Assembly (NCBI GenBank): GCA_015143295.1 | Contig: CM026566.1 | Span: 8,171,072 to 8,235,071, forward strand | Reading direction: 5' to 3' | DNA length: 64,000 bases | Source: Tetracentron sinense | Taxonomy: Eukaryota > Streptophyta > Magnoliopsida > Trochodendrales > Trochodendraceae | In this document: one piece after another, positions 59,201 through 64,000 of the stretch | How positions within the stretch are numbered: position 1 is the first letter of the stretch | Layout: every line of letters begins with the position of its first letter | Notes under the pieces: generated by a model | Seen by the model: the letters and a program-made list of their open reading frames with translations, nothing else | The model's database searches: none | Told to the model about the DNA's origin: nothing | Program-made: the position numbers and the translations under genes

Positions 59201-59372
59201 TTTCTTATCGTGTTTCGAAATTGCACAGGTTGGATTTGGACAAACGGTGTGTACTCCTCTTAGACCTCGCTGTGGAATGTGTGGCATAAACGATCTCTGT
59301 CCGTCTGCTTTCAAGGAGACAACAAGCCCGTCATCTAAAACAAAGAAGTCAAATCAGACTAAAAAATCTTGA
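40416..59372 (+). CDS. NTH1: Endonuclease III homologue (DNA glycosylase/AP lyase), 10 exons
   Basis: A bifunctional base-excision repair enzyme that removes oxidised pyrimidines and nicks the abasic site; Arabidopsis NTH1 acts in chloroplast nucleoids. Exons: 40416-40551, 40647-40768, 48930-48993, 51325-51503, 55861-55927, 56423-56514, 56704-56841, 56920-57024, 58212-58295 and 59229-59372. Phases agree throughout, giving 376 residues, close to AtNTH1. Residues 1-30 look like a transit peptide; KKRVRR follows in exon 2. LSSQTKD lies near residue 180. The helix-hairpin-helix LPGIGPKMA carries catalytic Lys262; [10 protein letters not shown] carries Asp281; Cys337, 344, 347 and 353 (C-X6-C-X2-C-X5-C) bind the 4Fe-4S cluster. 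I chose the ATG at 40416 because it is in frame and adds the targeting region; 40479 is the alternative. Intron 5 uses a GC donor (55928). Introns 2-4 account for most of the 19 kb and are full of transposons. It appears intact. Confidence 0.95.
41393..42593 (-). repeat. 3' LTR of element G
   Basis: 1201 bp, minus-strand ends TGATCGGTG and GACCA. Preceded on the minus strand by the purine-rich AAGTTTGGGGTTG (about 42594-42606). It aligns along its whole length with 47335-48552. Confidence 0.88.
42270..42477 (-). promoter_or_regulatory. Element G LTR promoter: 2+2 palindromes and TATA box
   Basis: Palindromes of the TGCGATCGATCGCA type start at 42374 and 42395 (21 bp apart), then 42444 and a half site near 42463. 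A CTATAAATAG box (minus strand, 42270-42279) lies 95 bp beyond. The gap holds GTGAAAACTTTTCAGTGACTC. The right LTR has the same layout: sites at 48333 and 48354 (perfect at 48355-48368) and a TATA box at 48231-48240. Some sites have decayed by what look like C-to-T changes. Confidence 0.6.
42594..44300 (-). other. Non-coding 3' part of element G
   Basis: Between the protease remnants and the 3' LTR no reverse transcriptase, integrase or other coding trace was seen. The region is AT-rich with homopolymer runs (T tract at 44151-44168). Confidence 0.55.
47300..47334 (-). other. Primer-binding site of element G
   Basis: Just inside the 5' LTR the minus strand reads TTTTTGGTGTTGTTGCCGTG, a worn version of the TGGCGCCGTTGCCGGGGA site typical of Athila/Tat-group gypsy elements. 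Confidence 0.65.
47335..48552 (-). repeat. 5' LTR of element G
   Basis: 1218 bp, partner of 41393-42593, next to the primer-binding site. A 27-bp repeat containing TTCATAGACAAAAACGAAGA (about 48105-48145) is present here but not in the other copy. Confidence 0.88.
50194..50238. repeat. Compound CT/AT microsatellite
   Basis: A run of CT dinucleotides followed directly by AT dinucleotides, within NTH1 intron 3. Confidence 0.95.
50560..50788. repeat. Near-perfect 229-nt inverted repeat in NTH1 intron 3
   Basis: Arms of about 110 and 107 bases (50560-50669 and 50682-50788) enclose a 12-base loop. By eye the arms differ only by a 3-base indel near the base and about five substitutions. The NTH1 pre-mRNA would fold here into a long hairpin. 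No transposon terminal signature or clear target duplication was recognised, so I leave it as an inverted repeat that could be a foldback MITE or a young small-RNA-producing locus. Confidence 0.85.
52152..53480. mobile_element. Mutator-like non-autonomous element, 1329 bp
   Basis: Terminal inverted repeats of over 80 bp begin GGGTAAATTACACTCACCTC on the left and, inverted, GGGTAAATTACAGTCACCTC on the right. A perfect 9-bp target duplication TTATACTTA (52143-52151 and 53481-53489) places it in the Mutator superfamily. It has no transposase; its centre is a tandem array. Located in NTH1 intron 4. Confidence 0.88.
52361..53215. repeat. Tandem array of six 143-bp units
   Basis: Unit starts lie near 52361, 52502, 52648, 52787, 52927 and 53077. 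Each unit has a GCCACGTGTCCCTTTTAA-type block, ACTAACTATGGTTAAGATTC, ATCCATCTAACCTTGGTTTT, an A-rich linker and TTAACCACAGTTAAAGG. The first and third units keep an intact CACGTGTC (G-box/ABRE core); the others have a changed base in it. Confidence 0.85.
53550..53765 (-). mobile_element. LINE 3' tail fragment
   Basis: On the minus strand the end reads AATAAACGGATAGGGGTTTG followed by CCTAACCCCCACC, close to the 3' tail of the LINE at 29975-31950. The fragment is about 200 bp, without a detectable domain, in NTH1 intron 4. Confidence 0.5.
54660..55355 (+). mobile_element. LINE remnant with RT-associated zinc-binding domain
   Basis: Frames within 54681-55300 read [33 protein letters not shown] and [19 protein letters not shown], the RT-associated zinc-binding domain of plant LINEs, spread over more than one frame and with stops. 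A TTCTTAATACAATTCTTG segment followed by an A-rich tract (about 55315-55355) looks like the 3' end. Decayed, in NTH1 intron 4. Confidence 0.65.
55370..55600 (-). mobile_element. LINE RNase H C-terminal fragment
   Basis: The minus strand reads [20 protein letters not shown], the last acidic motif of the plant LINE RNase H domain, then a short tail ending in a stop. It lies back to back with the plus-strand remnant, so it is a separate insertion or an inverted piece. Confidence 0.6.
57025..58211 (+). other. NTH1 intron 8, no recognised element
   Basis: 1187 bases with GTAGTT donor and GCTAG acceptor. A block at about 57260-57370 (CCAATTGCTTTATCG, then AATTTCTGGC, then CCACCCCTCTGCTTGTGCA) resembles 58918-59000 in intron 9, a diverged intronic repeat of unknown type. 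Confidence 0.5.
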
Positions 59373-61026
59373 TTGAACGCCGGTTTGCAAGAGCCTCTTG
59401 GAATTTCTTTTTCACGCCCAGGCCCTGCCAATTTTTTGCCTGCTTATTGAATCTTCAATGATTAACAGACCCCCAGTTTTGTGTGGTCAGGCATCCTTTT
59501 AGTATTTTGTCTTGACAGTCTCTGCAGGTGTAGTTCTAAGATGAAGCTTTACCTCTGTGAAGGTGTATATGTTTGAACTAGTACAGATTTGAGGGGGATT
59601 ATTTTGGACATATTTATGTTGAAATTGTTTAATCAACAATGTAATATAATTTGAGGATGAAGGTAGATAGCAACTGACTATTTTCCAATCCTACAAATGC
59701 ATCTCCGAAGAGTAAGAATGATATCAAAACGAGAGTTTTACATTAGACAATTATAATTTTCAGATGGGTGAGGATGGTGGGTTTGTAATATGAACTTTAA
59801 TCTTTTGTAGTTCCCAAAATACCCGTCATTAAGCATATTTTGGGAGATTTTGGGTATCTTGAACCGGAGCTCCTGTTCCGATCCTATATGATCCTATATG
59901 AACAAAGACACTTGCACACTTATGCAACCGATCCTATATGAACAAAGACACTTGCACACTTATGCAACCGATCCTATATGAACAAAGACACATATGTTTA
60001 CCTATGTTTGATTTAGAAGTCAGTTGCACATTAAGCATCATTTTAAGTGGGTAAGGGCGATTTTGTAAATTTCAGTTTTTTATTTATTTATAAAAGACAA
60101 GTTTCCTTTCCTCTCGGTTCCTTCTGATCTCTCTTTCTCCCTCCCTCTCTACTACTCCTTTCTTATCTCTCTCTCTCCCTCTCTACTCCGGTGGAAATTC
60201 TGGCACTATAGCGACTTATATTCCGACACTTATTAATCTGCCAAACAAGAAGCCAGCCATATTCCGGATGATTCTAGAACAATCAATCCGTCTCCTCTCT
60301 CTCTCTATATATATATATATATTCCGGCAAGCATATTCTGCGATATCCATGAAGGAACTCGCAGATCCATCTCATGTGATCAGTTGTGTGCAATGTGATT
60401 TGTTATGATCATTCCCCATCGTTTTTGACCAGATACTTGAGGAAGTTAATTGAATCTACTTCTCAGATAAAAAGACAATTAAAGAAGTTAGTCATTGCTT
60501 CTTGGAATGGATGATTACTGCATGGCCAAGGAATTGGCATCTTTGCTGTGAACATAGGGCAACTGATATTGGTTACTCGACATTGGAAAGAGAACAAAAA
60601 TCAGATAGGCATGCATGGATGACTTGAGTAATGTCTCAGCAGAATAATCGGTTCTGGGGACTGAGCATAATAGGTTGCGACAAACATTTGGTTTCTTCCG
60701 TCTTGGTAATGGTAAGCTAGGGTTTCTGATGCGGTTGTTAGCATCAGGAGTAGCTGGGGCGCTGAGACCCAAAAAGATAAAATAAAATAAATACACAAAT
60801 AATATATATATGGCAAGGCTAGTTTTGGGTAAACCCTAGAGCTTACAAGGCTGGGCTGGCTACCAGCCTCGCATAGTTTCACTGTCATAGAACCAAAATA
60901 CAAGGGCCATCCAGGACTGTTTTATTCAAACCCATATGTAATATAAATATAGCAGCATCTTAAATACGGCACATGTAAAAGGATACCCCATTCAAATGCT
61001 GTATAAATTAGACAAGGAACCAACTC
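59373..61026. other. Intergenic region between convergent NTH1 and INT1 genes
   Basis: Holds the two 3' ends. A minus-strand AATAAA at 60921-60926 is a likely polyadenylation signal for INT1. Also present are a 40-bp tandem repeat (59891-59990) and CT/AT microsatellites (about 60130-60325). No gene was recognised. Confidence 0.6.
59891..59990. repeat. 40-bp tandem repeat, 2.5 copies
   Basis: Units begin ATCCTATATGAACAAAGACA at 59891, 59931 and 59971. The first two are identical along their length as far as I can read; the third is partial. This implies recent duplication, and copy number may vary between individuals. Confidence 0.9.
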
Positions 61027-61701
61027 CTAAACTCCATCATGCCTTCCCTCAAGGAGGCCTTCCCTTCCATTCTCACTCCCCCATGCCCTCTCCTTCCACA
61101 GCTTATCCACCTGCTCAAAGCTCAACCCCTTTGTTTCTGGCACAAATGCAAGAACAAACAAGAAAGCAAGCACTGCCACCCCGCCAAGAATCAGGAATGT
61201 TGTAGCAGTGCCCACAGCTGCAGCAACCGATAAAAACAATTCTGCCACAATCAGGTTAGAGACCCAATTCACTGTAGCCGACATGCCGCCACACATTCCT
61301 CTATAGGACTCCGGATAGATCTCTGAGTTCACAGTCCATGGCACGGGGCCCATGCCCGGTGAAAAGAAAGCAATGTACAGGGCCAAGCCCAAAACCGCAA
61401 ACCACCCAAACCCACTATTGCAGAGACCATTGCAGAGTCCCGAATCAAAACTAGACTGTAAAAAGAATGCACCAGAGAGAATGCCAAGGGATATGATCAC
61501 ACCTACTAAGCTGGTCAGGGCTAATTGCCGCCTTCCACAACGGTCAATCAAGAAAATACCAACAATTGTACCAATAGCATTCATTCCAGCAACAATCAGT
61601 GAGAGGAGCAACGCCAACCTGTTAGACTGAAACCCGGCCATCTGCACGATAGTAGGGCTGTAGTACATGACTGTGTTGATTCCAGTGAACTGCTGAAATG
61701 C
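61027..61701 (-). CDS. INT1: Inositol transporter, last exon (INT1-like)
   Basis: C-terminal half of a major facilitator sugar/polyol transporter: about 225 residues from [16 protein letters not shown] to the stop. Arabidopsis INT1 is a tonoplast myo-inositol/proton symporter that releases inositol from the vacuole. Seen here: the TM7 motif [20 protein letters not shown], the loop motif [25 protein letters not shown] after TM10, and [21 protein letters not shown] after TM12, so about six membrane segments are encoded. The long Cys-rich loop of the plasma-membrane INT2/INT4 type is absent from the TM9-TM10 region, which supports INT1. The exon starts at a good acceptor (TTGATTGCAG, minus strand) at 61702. 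Earlier exons were not found up to 64000, so the gene continues beyond the window. Convergent with NTH1. Intact over what is visible. Confidence 0.92.
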   Translation of the reverse strand, partial: AFQQFTGINTVMYYSPTIVQMAGFQSNRLALLLSLIVAGMNAIGTIVGIFLIDRCGRRQLALTSLVGVIISLGILSGAFFLQSSFDSGLCNGLCNSGFGWFAVLGLALYIAFFSPGMGPVPWTVNSEIYPESYRGMCGGMSATVNWVSNLIVAELFLSVAAAVGTATTFLILGGVAVLAFLFVLAFVPETKGLSFEQVDKLWKERAWGSENGREGLLEGRHDGV

Positions 61702-63212
61702 CTGCAATCAAATTTCTTTCTTCATTATATGATTATTGTTTTTCCCTAATCAATTTCGAGAGAGAAAACCGATATAATCACATACACTTTGAAGATGATA
61801 AAATAGCTAGAAAAGGGAGGAAATGATTCAATATCAAAATTGCTAGAAAATATCGTGTTCGGAGTCATAACATCATGTTCTGGATATATATATATATATA
61901 CACATATTGAAAAAAAGTAAACCAACAATACCAAAATTGCTTTAAATCTTGCAAGACCAAGAAAAAAGTTTCCTACTCTTTTCCGTCTTTCATTCACTTT
62001 TAATTCTTCTTTCATTTCTCCTCCTTATTTTCCTTTTAGTTGGGGAAGGATGCTATAAAAGTTGGATGGAGGAAGCAACGCAAAGCTCTGCCAAGTGGAG
62101 TTACAGGCCCAACCCCCATCCTTCCTAGTGTTACTACATAAAACAGAACTACCCATTGTCTTCGGAAAGTGAGGAGGAATACACTCGCTAACATTTAGGA
62201 CCATGTTGACTGCTCCCAAGCCATGATGATATTACACTTCCAAGTTCCAACAACTCAAATCCCACAACCATGATGTTGGACTGTTAAATGACATTTGGAA
62301 CAATCAATCATAAGTGGGTTGCTTATATCTATATGGCCCAATAGTGGATCCACAGTATCGGAACCCATAGTAATTAAGATCGCTTCAGAAAGCATGATCA
62401 CTTCTTTCTAATTCACATTGTTGCTGAACTACAAATGTTCACAAGCCCCTTTTCCCCTCAAATCCTTTAAATTCATGGTAGTGTACATAAATAGAATTAA
62501 CCTTTTCCTTCATGAATGCTTTAACTTGTACAAGCAATTCACAATCATCAATGGCTCCAAGAATAGCTTGACGATTCTGCTCTGTATAGGAAGTTGGTTG
62601 AAGAACATACAGGTGTTTCTCCTTCCTTTTACTATAGTTGTAATATGTAAAACTCATCTTAAAAATGAAGTCGCAAAGTTGAGCACTACTAGAGATACGC
62701 TAACATCACTAGATCCTGCTAAGAAATCAAATGACCAAACTAATATTGCATGTGATCAACTCTTCACAATATAGCAAGAAATTATTTGATCTACTATTTT
62801 TACTCCATTTACAAGTATTATTCCATTTAAAAAGAAAATTGTTGACATCAGATATCTGCAGGTTAAATCACTGAAAAACTATTATATTCCATGCACATGC
62901 GCCCGAGAAGTATGCAAACACACGCATGCACGGACAGACAACAGACAGAAGGCACACTTACATGCTCCCAAAGAATATTTCAGATATACACCACTTGAAA
63001 TCACCAAAAACAAAAATTAATTTCAAAACACCTCTGGTTGAAGAGAGTAGATATCTTTAACCACAATTTAGAGCATCAAATACAAATACACTGTTTAGAT
63101 CTGCCAACTGCAATTGCAGCATAAAAAATCATATGTTGATTGAGTATGGTCATCTAGAAAACGTCCAAAAGATTCTAATCTAGAAAAAAAAAATTGAGGG
63201 GCAAGGGTACCT
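61702..63212 (-). other. Probable INT1 intron
   Basis: No exon of the N-terminal half of the transporter (for example the PESPRW motif) was found on the minus strand, so this is read as intron. It contains a TA microsatellite (61886-61899) and no recognised transposon. Confidence 0.55.
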
Positions 63213-64000
63213 GATAAGTGCTTAATTTTGCTTAATTATCCTCATTTAAATAAGCATTATCATACTTCTTTGGTTTATATCTTCATTTTTACACGTAAAG
63301 TGGTGTATTTTCTCCTCACCATTGCATTGTCCTCTTTTTCTTAATTTTCATGATACATTTGCATGTATTTATACATGTCTTGGAAGGCCGCATGCAAAAT
63401 ATTTTTAAGAGAGACTTATTACGTGTATTTATTTTTTGTAGGAATCCTAACCCCAGATTACTCTCGGGATTCAAGAAGTCCAAAGTTTCAAATAGCCCAT
63501 GTTCAACTCAAAGATCTAAAGGAGTTAGAGCCCAAAGTGCAAAGCCCAAGCCAAAAGTCCAAGAAGCCAAGTCTCAAGTCAAAGAGTCAAAGCCCAAGAG
63601 CAAAGCCCAAGACCAAGTATAGAAAGATTCTACAACATGGCTGGAGAATCTTAGGAAGATATAGATTCATATGATTTTGGCATAAAAATGGTGGAACTCT
63701 CTTGAATTAGAAAGAAGAAGTGTGCTATATTGATGTTTCTATTTCAGAAAAAAGGAGAAAGCCTATTTTGGTCACAAGAACTCTTTATTTTGGGTGGATT
63801 TTGGAATTCAAGTAAGGAGTTTAATGGATGTCAACTAAATCTATAAGAAAGGTAAGAAATTTCGTGGATGGCTAGAGGAGTGCTATTATTTAGCAACCAA
63901 TCTCAAACAAAGAAGGAGGATTTCCCGGATTCCCGCCTAATCTGGACAGTACTTACTAATTTGGACATAACTTTTGACTCAAAATTCGGATTAAGGCAAG
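63213..64000 (+). repeat. Start of an LTR (probably gypsy), cut by window edge
   Basis: TGATAAGTGCTTAATTTTGC begins a stretch that follows a purine-rich GAGGGGCAAGGGTACC. Such a start resembles LTRs of the Tat group. Inside is a lysine-rich low-complexity stretch (AAAGCCCAAG-type words, 63530-63620). Near the edge, CATAACTTTTGACTC (63967-63981) is the complement of the GAGTCAAAAGTTATG block of LTR B. The far end lies outside. Confidence 0.45.

Noticed and set aside
60515-60903. Small minus-strand frames downstream of INT1
   Set aside because: They fall beyond the likely INT1 polyadenylation signal, overlap each other in different frames, and have no recognisable domain.
61039-61630. Plus-strand frames across the INT1 exon
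   Set aside because: Antisense shadows of the transporter exon; their composition mirrors its hydrophobic codons.
62439-62657. 72-codon minus-strand frame as an upstream INT1 exon
   Set aside because: The translation lacks transporter motifs and membrane segments, so it was treated as intron.

Overview
The window is nuclear DNA of a flowering plant, probably a eudicot; I do not commit to a species. The evidence is one complete intron-rich host gene (an endonuclease III homologue, NTH1), the last exon of a second (an inositol transporter, INT1-like), Ty1/copia and Ty3/gypsy retroelements with long LTRs, plant-type LINEs with an RNase H domain, Helitrons and Mutator-like MITEs. I saw no bacterial, organellar, tRNA or rRNA genes.

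Layout. 1-2953: degenerate sequence with one gypsy gag fragment. 2954-6371: 3' half of a copia element (A, minus). 6372-8552: a gypsy-type LTR-like block (B', minus). 8553-25485: 3' end of a sister copia element (C, plus), whose LTR is split by a young SIRE-like copia element (E, 9186-23443, target duplication GATAT). E's own right LTR is split by a 3.56-kb gypsy solo LTR (B, 18858-22416, target duplication CCTTG), so the nest is three deep. 25486-33250: a decayed copia element (D, plus) interrupted by a 5'-truncated LINE (29975-31950). 33250-36420: a heavily shrunken copia element (F, minus). 36529-40349: Helitrons, a Mutator-like MITE and quiet sequence, leading to the NTH1 start.

40416-59372 is NTH1: ten exons with consistent phases, encoding 376 residues with all catalytic and iron-sulphur residues present. 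Most of its 19 kb is intron. Intron 2 holds an antisense gag-protease-only gypsy element (G, 41393-48552, target duplication CTTTC). Intron 3 holds a near-perfect 230-nt hairpin. Intron 4 holds a 1.33-kb Mutator-like element packed with 143-bp tandem repeats, and three LINE fragments. Intron 5 has a GC rather than GT donor. NTH1 and INT1 (minus, ending at 61027) are tail to tail. A further LTR starts at 63213 inside the likely INT1 intron and runs off the window.

The most striking pattern is a shared promoter architecture. LTR families of different classes (copia E and, weakly, F; gypsy B/B' and G) carry short palindromes set 19-21 bp apart, in two clusters, 45-95 bp upstream of a TATA box. 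The palindrome core differs between families but is uniform within each. In E the same core recurs with its own TATA box just upstream of an extra ORF downstream of pol. This looks like an undescribed class of retroelement promoter module with family-specific recognition sites.
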